This document shows positions 43,829 to 52,131 of a stretch of 64,000 nucleotides of DNA, piece by piece (positions within the stretch are counted from its first letter, which is position 1; each line of letters opens with the position of its first letter). The stretch is from Cellulomonas humilata. Its GTDB lineage: Bacteria; Actinomycetota; Actinomycetes; Actinomycetales; Cellulomonadaceae. The notes below the pieces were generated by a model. That model was not told the DNA's origin. It saw only the letters and a list, made by a program, of their open reading frames with translations, and made no database searches. The translations under genes were made by a program, and so were the position numbers. The stretch is taken from contig NZ_JABMCI010000067.1 of NCBI RefSeq assembly GCF_013359775.1, forward strand, positions 124,001-188,000. The letters are read 5' to 3'.

Positions 43829-44350
43829 CGTGCCCTCCCTCGCGAGTCCGCTCGCTGGTGATCGCCGCGAGCTCTTCTTGGAAGTAGTGCGCCAGATTGT
43901 GTGGAACACGCGACTCAGTCGCTCGCGCGAGACGCGGACCGCTGGTGCTTTCCGGCCGCGGGCGTAGCAACGTCGGGGGGTCGCAGGCGTGGGGGTGTCA
44001 GCTCGTGCCGGCGGGAGGGGTGACATGAGCGCGCGGTCGGTCGAGCCGCCAGACCATCGAAGAGATCCGGTGATCGAGCAAGCCGAGCAACGCAAACCCG
44101 ACTGATCACAGCGGCTTCACGAGAGCGATCGCGGAGGCCGTCCTCGGCGTCGTGGTTGGGCTGATGGCGAAGACGAGAAGGGGTATGACACCTCTGGCAC
44201 CAATGGCAACGGGTGTTGTCGTCCCGGGCAGGTCAGAAAGGGCGCGCTGGCTGGGCGACGGCGTGGTCGACGACGGCCCCGGCAATGACCCCGAGACGCG
44301 CAACGTCGCGCCTGGCGTGGCCAGCACGCGAGAGCCGACAGACTCGAGCC
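43829..44350. other. Intergenic region between the island's mobility module and the defense genes
   Basis: 522 bp with divergent flanking genes. It contains a minus-strand Shine-Dalgarno for the 187-aa HTH gene and a short plus-strand frame with a strong ribosome-binding site at 44025-44105. No clear -35/-10 pair is visible for the DUF6361 operon. The sequence is less GC-rich at third positions than core DNA, and no repeat or RNA gene was recognised. Confidence 0.5.
44025..44105 (+). CDS. Possible 26-aa leader or small protein
   Basis: ATG 44025 is preceded by GGGAGGGG at an ideal 5-6-base distance and opens 26 codons to TGA 44103-44105. The peptide is very polar, rich in Arg, Glu, Asp and Pro, without a membrane segment. 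The ribosome-binding site is stronger than those of many genes here. It lies 245 bp before the DUF6361 gene on the same strand. It could be a leader peptide or a chance frame. Confidence 0.25.
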   Translation: MSARSVEPPDHRRDPVIEQAEQRKPD

Positions 44351-45544
44351 ATGACCTCGACGTTTGGCTGGCTCGACACCGATGATGAGCAGCGCCGCAA
44401 GATGCTCGAGGTCGTCGACCTCTTCAAGGAGGAAGGCACGGTCGACGAGCTGGGGATTGGCTCTATCCGGGACGCGCTCGCCGATGCGCTGTTCCCTGGG
44501 ACTTCGGTCTTGCACACCAGGCTGCGCTACGTCCTGTTCGTGCCGTGGCTGATGCAGCGCGCCGCGCAGAAGCCCACACCGACGGAGATGAGCGCCGAGT
44601 TCCGCAGCCTCGAGTTTCGCTTGATTGGCAGCCTGCTCGCGGGCGGCGAGACGCTCGGCGTGGTCGGGAACAGGGCTCGCGGCAATCTCAAGCGTCTGCC
44701 CAGCGGCATGTACTGGTCCACCCTCGGCGCCTGGGGAATCCGGCAGTCGGACTTCACGTCTGACGCGTTCTTCCGTCGACAGTCCGACTACCGGCAGCTG
44801 GTCAGACGGACCGCCGCGACGGACGATCCGGAGGGGCGTCAGGTGTTGCCAGGCACTGGCTTCGATCCTCACCTCCCGAAGGCGCCCGGGGCGCTGCTCT
44901 CGTCCGTCGACTTCGCACTAAGGCCCGCCGAGGAGGAGTACTTGTCGGACCTCATCGCGAGCTCGACGAAGGGGTCGATGCTCTCTTGGCTGGTTCATCA
45001 CGAACCGGGGAATCTGCCTGATTACGTGTGGGAGGTCGACAATCTCGACGACGCCCCGTCTCAGCTCGCCGAGCTGAGCGACCACGCGAGGCGGTTTCAC
45101 ACGGCGATTCATGGCGCGGCCCTGGTCTATAACCTGCTGCTCGCCCGAAAGACGGGGCGCGACGAAGCGGTTGCTCAATACGAGGGCGCGATTGAAACCT
45201 GGCGGGACGAGCTACGGCGCACGGCGGCGCTGGTCGGGTGGAGTCGCACTGATTGGTGGGCCACAATCGGACGCCAGAACCCTCGGGTTCGGCCGATGAC
45301 TCGGCAGTTTGTCGACCGCTGGCTCGACTTCTTGGAGTCCGACGTGCACCCCGCCACCAGCGCCGCTGCCGCGAGCCTCGTCGGCGGGCGCGAGCGGCAG
45401 ATCAAGGGCGGCCGGGCGCGGCTGGTGAATCAGTCGGCGCTGGATCGTTGGTCTGGCGGAAGCGGGCTTGGCCGACACGAATTCCGTTGGACGACCGCCA
45501 GGCGCCATCTCGAAGACCTGTACGTCGCGAGAGCTGCCTCATGA
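44351..45544 (+). CDS. DUF6361 family protein, first gene of a PLD/helicase trio
   Basis: A 397-aa soluble, mostly helical protein. The start 'TSTFGWLDTDDEQRRKMLEVVDLFKEEGTVDELGIGSIRDALADALFPGTSVLHTRLRYVLFVPWL' is characteristic of DUF6361, as is 'RLPSGMYWSTLGAWGIR'. The C-terminus is basic. ATG 44351 opens the conserved region; the frame continues upstream without homology. The stop overlaps the ATG of a PLD-family protein (ATGA), which in turn overlaps a large helicase gene. DUF6361 has no known biochemical activity. Its fixed partnership with nuclease-like and helicase genes suggests an antiviral complex (inference). Confidence 0.85.
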   Translation: MTSTFGWLDTDDEQRRKMLEVVDLFKEEGTVDELGIGSIRDALADALFPGTSVLHTRLRYVLFVPWLMQRAAQKPTPTEMSAEFRSLEFRLIGSLLAGGETLGVVGNRARGNLKRLPSGMYWSTLGAWGIRQSDFTSDAFFRRQSDYRQLVRRTAATDDPEGRQVLPGTGFDPHLPKAPGALLSSVDFALRPAEEEYLSDLIASSTKGSMLSWLVHHEPGNLPDYVWEVDNLDDAPSQLAELSDHARRFHTAIHGAALVYNLLLARKTGRDEAVAQYEGAIETWRDELRRTAALVGWSRTDWWATIGRQNPRVRPMTRQFVDRWLDFLESDVHPATSAAAASLVGGRERQIKGGRARLVNQSALDRWSGGSGLGRHEFRWTTARRHLEDLYVARAAS

Positions 45545-47373
45545 CCCTGACTCCTGAGGCCCGAGTGCTGCTGACCGATGCGTTGCGTCCGCCCGCCGGG
45601 TACCGGGTCGACGCAGCGGTAGGAACGACCTACTCGCTTGACCTGACGGCGCTCCTGCTCGCCCCACTGTCCTTCGCGGTCTTCGACCAGGCGGACACCG
45701 GCGACGTGGGCAGGGTGGATCCGATCCGATTGCTGGACGCCGTGCGCCGGCACGCGGAGCACACCACGATCTTCTGCCAGGCCGGCGGGATACACGTGCC
45801 GTCGAACTACCGCAGCATCCTCACATTCGTCGAGGAGAGCGTCCTAGAGGTGATGCCGATCCATGAAGACACGATCTTCCACCCGAAGATCTGGGCGTTG
45901 AGGTTCGTCGACCCGGACGGTGGGTGGCTGCACCGCGTGGTTGTCCTCAGCCGGAACATGACCCTCGACCGCTCGTGGGACACGGCGCTCGTGCTCGACC
46001 AGACGGACGACGGCGTGATCGACGCCGCCCCGGCCGCAGATTTCGTGCGACGGCTGCCGGGTCGGGCGATCCGCACGGTGTCTAGTCGGCGGGCGCGGGA
46101 AATCGAGGGTGTGGCCGACAGTTTGGGCAGCGTCCGGCTGGCTGCACCGAGTCCTTTCACCGAAGGGCACCTGCTGCCGATCGGCTTGATCGACGACCCC
46201 GTCTGGCCGTTCCCGCAGCAGGCTCGACGACTGCTCGCAATGAGCCCATTCCTGACCAAGCCCGCGGTCCGAGCTCTGGGCAGTCTCACGGCGAACCGAA
46301 CCTTGGTGTCCCGGGCGGAGTCGCTCGAGCTGATCGGCTCGGAGATGCTCGACGGTTGGGCGATCAACGTTCTGCAGCGGCTTGCCGAGGTCGACTCAGA
46401 TGAAGACATCACCGACACGCCATCGAAGGCCATGAACGAGTTCCAGGGCACGAACGAAGGGCTCCACGCGAAGACCTTCGTGGTCGACTTGCCGCGCAGC
46501 CAGTCGATGGTCGTGACCGGAAGCGCCAACATGACGGGTCAGACCTGGGGCCGCAATGTCGAGTTCGACGCGGTGCTGATCGGGCCGACGTCGGCATGCG
46601 GTGTCGAGGCGGTGCTGAACGGTTCACCGGAAGCACCCGGCTTGAGCCGGATCCTGGAGGAGTACACGGTCACCGAGAAGACCGGCGCCAGCGACGCCGC
46701 AATAGAGACCTCTTGCACGATTGAGCGGTTCCACCAGCAGCTCGCAGTCAACAATCCCGACCTGCACGTTTCCGAGGCGGTCGACGAACGCGTCGAGGTA
46801 ACGCTCACGATGAGCATTCCGGCCGAGGCCCCCGGATCGACACGGGTGTGGCTCGCATCCCTGCCGGGCGATGTCCAAGGCCAGTGGATAGCCGAGTCGC
46901 TGACCTGGACGGTAGCGCCGCTCAACATCACGCCGTTCATCGCGGTCGAGACGACTGCCGGGGAGGGCGATGCCAAGGTCACACGCCGCTGCGTCCTGAA
47001 AGCGTCACTGAGCGGCGCGGTGGACGGACGGCGATCGGACGCGGTGTTCTCGATCCTGCGCAACAAGCAAGACGTTCTGCGCTATCTCGTCTTCCTGCTG
47101 GGCGATCCCTCGTACGACGCACTCTTCGACCAGATCGCGGGCGTCGACAGCGGAGGGTTCTTCGGCAGCGAACAATCGAACGCTGGGACGGTTGATGTCG
47201 CTTTGTTCGAGCCGTTGGTGCGGGCCACCGGACGCGACGCAGACGCTCTTGCACGAGTCGCCGGCCTTGTGGCGGAGATCCGTCAGCTCCCCAACGGCGA
47301 TGAGCTCGTTCCCGACGGCTTCGACGCGCTGTGGGACATTGTGTGGCAAGCCCACCTGGAGCACACCGCATGA
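45541..47373 (+). CDS. Phospholipase D-like (PLD superfamily) protein
   Basis: A 610-aa protein. Two PLD half-motifs are visible: 'IFHPKIWALRFVDPDG...HRVVVLSRNMTLDRSWDTALVL' (HxK at about 117-119 with a trailing Ser-Arg-Asn) and 'GLHAKTFVVDLPRSQSMVVTGSANMTGQTWGRNVEF' (HxK at about 307-309 with Gly-Ser-Ala-Asn). Both keep His and Lys, while the Asp of HKD is replaced by the xSxN form common in nuclease-type PLDs. The C-terminal 250 residues form a beta-rich then helical region of unknown role. The likely activity is a metal-independent DNA or RNA nuclease serving the adjacent helicase (family knowledge plus context). ATGA overlaps at both ends show tight co-translation. Confidence 0.87.
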   Translation: MTLTPEARVLLTDALRPPAGYRVDAAVGTTYSLDLTALLLAPLSFAVFDQADTGDVGRVDPIRLLDAVRRHAEHTTIFCQAGGIHVPSNYRSILTFVEESVLEVMPIHEDTIFHPKIWALRFVDPDGGWLHRVVVLSRNMTLDRSWDTALVLDQTDDGVIDAAPAADFVRRLPGRAIRTVSSRRAREIEGVADSLGSVRLAAPSPFTEGHLLPIGLIDDPVWPFPQQARRLLAMSPFLTKPAVRALGSLTANRTLVSRAESLELIGSEMLDGWAINVLQRLAEVDSDEDITDTPSKAMNEFQGTNEGLHAKTFVVDLPRSQSMVVTGSANMTGQTWGRNVEFDAVLIGPTSACGVEAVLNGSPEAPGLSRILEEYTVTEKTGASDAAIETSCTIERFHQQLAVNNPDLHVSEAVDERVEVTLTMSIPAEAPGSTRVWLASLPGDVQGQWIAESLTWTVAPLNITPFIAVETTAGEGDAKVTRRCVLKASLSGAVDGRRSDAVFSILRNKQDVLRYLVFLLGDPSYDALFDQIAGVDSGGFFGSEQSNAGTVDVALFEPLVRATGRDADALARVAGLVAEIRQLPNGDELVPDGFDALWDIVWQAHLEHTA

Positions 47374-50300
47374 GACCCGACCCAGCGCCGGCGCTCGCGA
47401 GCCTCAAGGACTTTCAGCACGACACCGTGGAGTACGCGTTCCGCCGGTTGTGGACCGACGAGGACCAGGTCAAGCGGTTCCTCGTCGCCGATGAGGTCGG
47501 ACTCGGCAAGACCATGGTCGCCAAGGGCGTCATCTCCAAGACCGTCGAGCACCTGTGGGACACCGATAAGCGCATCGACATCGTCTACATCTGTTCCAAC
47601 AGCCAGATCGCACGTCAGAACCTGAGCCGGCTCAACGTGGTCGGCGGATCCGAGGTCAAGCACGCCGACCGGCTGACCTTGCTGCCCAAGGTCATCCGCA
47701 ACCTGCGCGAACAGCGCGTCAACTTCGTCTCCTTCACTCCCGGAACATCGTTCAAGGTCGGAAACTCGGGCGGCGCGTACGCGGAGCGCGTCCTCCTCTA
47801 CTGGATGCTCGCCGACTGTTGGGGAACAGAAGTCAGCGGGCGCGTTCGCTGGAAGAAGTTCTTCGAGGGCGGCATGAATCGTGGCAACTTCCAAGATCAG
47901 CTCGCGTGGTTCGACCGCTCGAGCCTCGACGAGGATCTGTGCGTGTCGTTTGGGCAGGCCATCGAGGGAGCGACGGGTCCGAACGGGGGTCCGCTCCGGG
48001 CGGAGCTCGACGCCTGTGCAACGGAGTTCAACTACATGCGCGGTCGACCGTCGGGCGATCTGGGGTCGCGCCGCGATCGGCTCGTCGGCACGCTTCGTCA
48101 GCTCGTGGCACGGGCCGCCGTCGAGCACCTCGAGCCCGATCTCGTGATCCTGGACGAGTTCCAGCGGTTCAAGGATCTTCTGGACGCTGACGACGAAGGA
48201 GCGCGGCTTGCGAACGCGATCTTCGACCACCCGGACGCCAAGGTGCTTCTCCTGTCGGCGACCCCTTACAAGATGTACACGCTGCCCGACGAACCCGAGG
48301 GTGACGACCACTACCAGGACTTCACGAGGACCGTGCGCTTCCTGGCCGGAGACGAGCGGGCGCACGTCGTCGAGCGTGAGCTTCGGGCCATGCGAGAGAC
48401 GCTCGTGCTCGGCGGCGATCCGCAGCGGGCTCGGGACGCGCGGCACCGAGTCGAGATCGAGCTCCGGCGGGTCATGAGCCGGACGGAACGGCTGTCGTCG
48501 ACGCCCGACCGGGACGGCATGCTCAGCGAGAGCACGATGCCTGGGGTGGAGCTCGCAGTGCAGGACTTGCGCTCCTGGCGCACCTTCGACGACGTCGCCC
48601 GGCAAATCGATCGCCATGACGTCTTCGAGTACTGGCGTTCCACCCCGTACCCGCTCAACCTCATGGAGCGCGGAAGCTACCAAGTGCGGACCAAGTTCCA
48701 GGCAGCTGCCGAGTGCAACGATCCAAAGGTCGCGACCATACTTGCCAGCTCGCAAGGGCTGCTGAGCTGGAACGACATCCGGACCTACCAGCAGGTCGAC
48801 CCGGGGAACGCCAAGATGCGCGGGCTATCGGCGGACGTGCTCGACCGTGGCGCCTGGCGCTTGGCTTGGCTGCCACCGGCTCTGCCGTACTACGAACCCG
48901 CCGGCGCGTACGCCGAGCCTGACCTGCGCGCCTTCACCAAGCGTCTGATCTTCTCGGCGTGGGCCGTGGTGCCGAAGGCCATCGCAGTCATGATCAGCTA
49001 CGAGGCCGAGCGTCGCGGCGTTGAGGCCGCAGGCTTGAGCGCGCGTGCATACGACGACCGCCCGATCACACCACCGCTCCAGTTCCGGATGGACGGCGAG
49101 CGTGTTGCTGGCATGCCCGCCCTCGCGTTGCTCTATCCGTCGCTGAGCCTCGCACTCGCGGGTGACCCACTGGAGATCGCTCGTTCGCGCGCTCGCGAAC
49201 TGCCCATGGCTCGGGAGTCGTTGCTCGAGGTCGCTCGTGAACGTGTACGAGTGCTCCTGCAGGAGCTGCCGGACGGACATCCTGGAGCAGTGCCCGACCA
49301 GCGCTGGTACTGGGCTGCTCCATTCCTGTTCGATCGCGTCCTGTGGGGCTCGGAGAACGAGCCGTTCCTCAAGACGATGCGCACGTGGAATTCCGAGGAC
49401 GATGACGTCGAGTCACGAGTGGGCGCTCATATCCGCGCCGCCGACGCCGTCGACGAGCTCGTTCTCGGCCCGCGTCCCGACGATCTTGGCGACGTCCTGG
49501 CGACGATGGCCATTGCGGGCCCGGGGGTTTGTGCACTTCGAGCGTTGTCTCGAGTGACCGGCGGTTCGCCTGCACTCGCCGATCCAGTGATCCGCGCGTC
49601 CGCATACGAGATCGCCCAAGGGCTCCGATCGTTGTTCAACAAGCCGGAGATCGTCGCGCTCCTGCGGTCCGGCGAGGAAGACGAGGCCTACTGGCGCGCC
49701 GTCCTGGACCACGCGCTGGATGGCTGCCTCCAATCGGTGCTGGATGAGTACGCGCACGTGCTCATCGAGTCAGAGGGCCTGCAAGACGCCAGCGCCCACA
49801 CTCGGGCGTCGACGTTGACCGACACCATGACCGAGGCGCTCTCGATCCGCACCGCGGCCAACGCGGTGGAGGACGTCCAGGTCGTCGACGGAGAGATCCG
49901 GCTCGAAGACCGCCGCATCAATAGCCACTTCGCCGCTCGCTACGGGCGGACGCAGTCCAGCGACCAAGCGATGGTGCGTGAGACGACCGTGCGGACCGCC
50001 TACAACTCTCCGTTCCGACCCTTCGTTCTCGCGTCGACCTCCGTCGGGCAGGAGGGCCTCGACTTCCACACCTACAGCCACGCCATCGTGCACTGGAACC
50101 TGCCCGGGAACCCCGTCGACCTCGAGCAACGCGAAGGACGCGTGCACCGCTACAAGGGGCACGCCGTACGCAAGAACGTCGCGGCCGAGCACGGCGGGGC
50201 CGCGCTGGAGCCGCGGCACGACGACCCGTGGGTTGCCATGTTCGACGCAGCTCGATCCAACAGGGCGCCCGAGGACTCCGACATCAAGCCGTTCTGGATC

Positions 50301-50561
50301 TTCACGCGTCCTGGCGGAGCTGTGATCGAACGGTACGTGCCGGCGCTGCCCCTGAGCCTCGAAGCCCAGCAGTACCACCGCCTGTTGCGCACCGTTGGCG
50401 CGTACCGGCTGATCCTGGGTCAGCCCCGGCAAGACGACCTCGTGCGATATGTCGGGGCCGATGCAACGTGGCTCCGTATCGACTTGACGCCACCAAGTCG
50501 GCCTCGAGCGGCCGTCAAATCGACCGCTACTGCAGGAAGTGGAGCGATCGCGAACAGCTGA
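47370..50561 (+). CDS. Large superfamily 2 helicase of the DUF6361/PLD trio
   Basis: A 1063-aa protein. Near the N-terminus lies 'LKDFQHDTVEYAFRRLW...VADEVGLGKTMVAKGVI' (Walker A at about 40-47). Motif II is unusual, 'VILDEFQRF' with Asp262 (DEFQ rather than DEAH), and motif III is 'LLLSATPYKMY'. After a long middle insertion the C-terminal RecA lobe has 'ASTSVGQEGLDFHTYSHAIVHWNLPGNPVDLEQREGRVHRYKGH'. It contains motifs V and VI with Gln about 919 and the G-R-x-x-R arginine finger. It resembles SNF2/DrmD-like translocases broadly, but is not a match to a named defense helicase I can confirm. ATG 47370 overlaps the PLD stop. Confidence 0.88.
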   Translation: MRPDPAPALASLKDFQHDTVEYAFRRLWTDEDQVKRFLVADEVGLGKTMVAKGVISKTVEHLWDTDKRIDIVYICSNSQIARQNLSRLNVVGGSEVKHADRLTLLPKVIRNLREQRVNFVSFTPGTSFKVGNSGGAYAERVLLYWMLADCWGTEVSGRVRWKKFFEGGMNRGNFQDQLAWFDRSSLDEDLCVSFGQAIEGATGPNGGPLRAELDACATEFNYMRGRPSGDLGSRRDRLVGTLRQLVARAAVEHLEPDLVILDEFQRFKDLLDADDEGARLANAIFDHPDAKVLLLSATPYKMYTLPDEPEGDDHYQDFTRTVRFLAGDERAHVVERELRAMRETLVLGGDPQRARDARHRVEIELRRVMSRTERLSSTPDRDGMLSESTMPGVELAVQDLRSWRTFDDVARQIDRHDVFEYWRSTPYPLNLMERGSYQVRTKFQAAAECNDPKVATILASSQGLLSWNDIRTYQQVDPGNAKMRGLSADVLDRGAWRLAWLPPALPYYEPAGAYAEPDLRAFTKRLIFSAWAVVPKAIAVMISYEAERRGVEAAGLSARAYDDRPITPPLQFRMDGERVAGMPALALLYPSLSLALAGDPLEIARSRARELPMARESLLEVARERVRVLLQELPDGHPGAVPDQRWYWAAPFLFDRVLWGSENEPFLKTMRTWNSEDDDVESRVGAHIRAADAVDELVLGPRPDDLGDVLATMAIAGPGVCALRALSRVTGGSPALADPVIRASAYEIAQGLRSLFNKPEIVALLRSGEEDEAYWRAVLDHALDGCLQSVLDEYAHVLIESEGLQDASAHTRASTLTDTMTEALSIRTAANAVEDVQVVDGEIRLEDRRINSHFAARYGRTQSSDQAMVRETTVRTAYNSPFRPFVLASTSVGQEGLDFHTYSHAIVHWNLPGNPVDLEQREGRVHRYKGHAVRKNVAAEHGGAALEPRHDDPWVAMFDAARSNRAPEDSDIKPFWIFTRPGGAVIERYVPALPLSLEAQQYHRLLRTVGAYRLILGQPRQDDLVRYVGADATWLRIDLTPPSRPRAAVKSTATAGSGAIANS

Positions 50562-50612
50562 AGGCCGGCGCCCTCAGCTGACGCTGTGGATGGGTCCCGA
50601 CGAGGTGACGGG

Positions 50613-51914
50613 CTACGTCAGATTGACCCCGAATTGATCGCGCAGCAAGCCGTAGTCGAGTCTCACGGTGGTGAGGTCCGAGTCCAGCGTCAGAACCTCG
50701 TAGCCGTCGACGTTGAGCGAGCGTCGCAGTGAAGCAAACGTCGGGTCGAACGCACGACCTTCGAGCCCGGGCACGACTGAGAGTTCGCTCGATGTCACTC
50801 GCCCGTCGCAGGAGAGCAGCTGAGCCAGAACCCCGTGGACGATGTCGTCACGTAGCGCTGCCCTGCCCGCTCGTTCACGTTGCAGCTTGAATGAATCGCT
50901 CGCGAGTATCAACGAGGCCTGCTTCCACGCAGGCGAGTCCGGGTTCAACGGCCGGAGCGTGCGCGGCTCGTGCCGCAGGCCCGGAGTTACGTCGGCACGA
51001 GCGGAGCGATTGTCCGGAGCGAACGCGGCTAGCTTCACGCGTAGGTATCGGTCGTTGTCGGGCCGTACCGTGCCGAGGCCGGCTTTCTGCCAGGCAGCGA
51101 TCTCAGACGGGCTCGAGCGGACATCAGCGTTCGTGCGATTGATGTAGATGCTCCGCTCCTCGTCGAGGTCGACCACCTTGCCGTAGCCGGGCCACGCCGC
51201 TTCTGGGGCTACGAGTTTGAGCCCGAGCGCTTCACAAACGCGGACTAGGGGTGAGACCTGCGACTGCGGGGTTCCGGCGGGAATGGTGTCAGCCATGAGG
51301 CGCTTCCGCCGCGCCTCAACCTCGCCTGGTTCGGATGTCGTTCGAGTCTGTCCACCCGTTTCTTGGAAGGCGGCGGTGTGAGCGCCCGATGCCGGACCGC
51401 GGCCGACGTCGAGCGTGGTTCTGCGGTCCGAATCGGTTCTACGAAGGGCTGAGCCCTCGTAGACCAGGACCAGGATTCCTGTGAGGTCGAGCGTGACGCC
51501 CACGCTCGTGACCAGCGACCGAACGTCGCGCTCAACGGAGGGCGCAGTGCTCGAACCCTTGTACCGGTCGGGCAGGACTAGTGCGACCCACCGGACGTGG
51601 GGGTGCGACGCCCCCGCGAGGACAGCCAGGATCGCCTCGTTGTTGCTTTTGGCGCGACCGGTCTGCACGCTGATGGCCATACCGGATGGCGAGACGAGAT
51701 CGAGGACATTCGCAAACGGGTGGTCGCCCGGAGGAGTCAGCGGTTCGCCGAGTGTGTCGGGCTCGAGCGCAGCGAGTAGGTCGTTCTTGCGCAGACCGCC
51801 GTCGGGAGGAATCACCTTGGAGAGGTAGCTCATCCGCGCGTCGAGGATGCGGGCCATCGCGCCAATGGAGGCGCTGGCTTCGCCGGCATCGGTCGTCGCG
51901 GAGATCCACTGCAC
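50613..51914 (-). CDS. Unrecognised 433-aa island protein
   Basis: GTG 51914 (moderate AAGG Shine-Dalgarno) opens a 433-aa frame. The N-terminal half is alpha/beta with 'MAISVQTGRAKSNNEAILAVLAGASHPHVRWVALVLPDRYKG' and 'LDLTGILVLVYEG', a pattern of strand-helix-strand that could be a restriction-endonuclease-like or Rossmann core. A charged linker (about 170-210) leads to a C-terminal region with 'YINRTNADVRSS' and 'RYLRVKLAAFAPDN'. No family is recognised. It converges on the trio's helicase (51-bp gap) and is divergent from the RapA-like helicase across a 217-bp promoter region, so it may belong with the second block. Confidence 0.7.
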   Translation of the reverse strand: MQWISATTDAGEASASIGAMARILDARMSYLSKVIPPDGGLRKNDLLAALEPDTLGEPLTPPGDHPFANVLDLVSPSGMAISVQTGRAKSNNEAILAVLAGASHPHVRWVALVLPDRYKGSSTAPSVERDVRSLVTSVGVTLDLTGILVLVYEGSALRRTDSDRRTTLDVGRGPASGAHTAAFQETGGQTRTTSEPGEVEARRKRLMADTIPAGTPQSQVSPLVRVCEALGLKLVAPEAAWPGYGKVVDLDEERSIYINRTNADVRSSPSEIAAWQKAGLGTVRPDNDRYLRVKLAAFAPDNRSARADVTPGLRHEPRTLRPLNPDSPAWKQASLILASDSFKLQRERAGRAALRDDIVHGVLAQLLSCDGRVTSSELSVVPGLEGRAFDPTFASLRRSLNVDGYEVLTLDSDLTTVRLDYGLLRDQFGVNLT

Positions 51915-51937
51915 GCCTTAGCTTCGCAGCTGATCCA

Positions 51938-51963
51938 GGATCCGAGATCGGAACTTCGGATCC
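51938..51963. promoter_or_regulatory. Inverted repeat in the divergent promoter region of the RapA-like helicase
   Basis: GGATCCGA (51938-51945) and TCGGATCC (51956-51963) form a perfect 8-bp dyad with a 10-bp spacer that itself contains CCGA-GA-TCGG. It lies just upstream of the 433-aa gene's start. A TAGCAT box at 52073-52078 is a plausible -10 for the helicase, with a 47-nt leader. The dyad is a possible operator controlling both directions. Confidence 0.5.
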
Positions 51964-52131
51964 TGCGTGCGTCGGACGCTCCGCCAGCGAGTCCGGGTTC
52001 ACCCGTTCGCTCGCTCGATGCACAATTCCGCGCGCCATCCGCATCTCGGTCCGTCACAGCCGGCCGCGCCGATAGCATCCGAGGACCCGGACACCGGGGC
52101 TGGCGCGTGACTACACGGCGGGTGACTGGCA

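Noticed and set aside
43593..43970. 125-aa minus-strand frame overlapping the 187-aa HTH gene
   Set aside because: Only the short part before 43828 looks protein-like. The rest is an out-of-frame shadow of the HTH gene, and there is no ribosome-binding site or stop that would give a separate gene.
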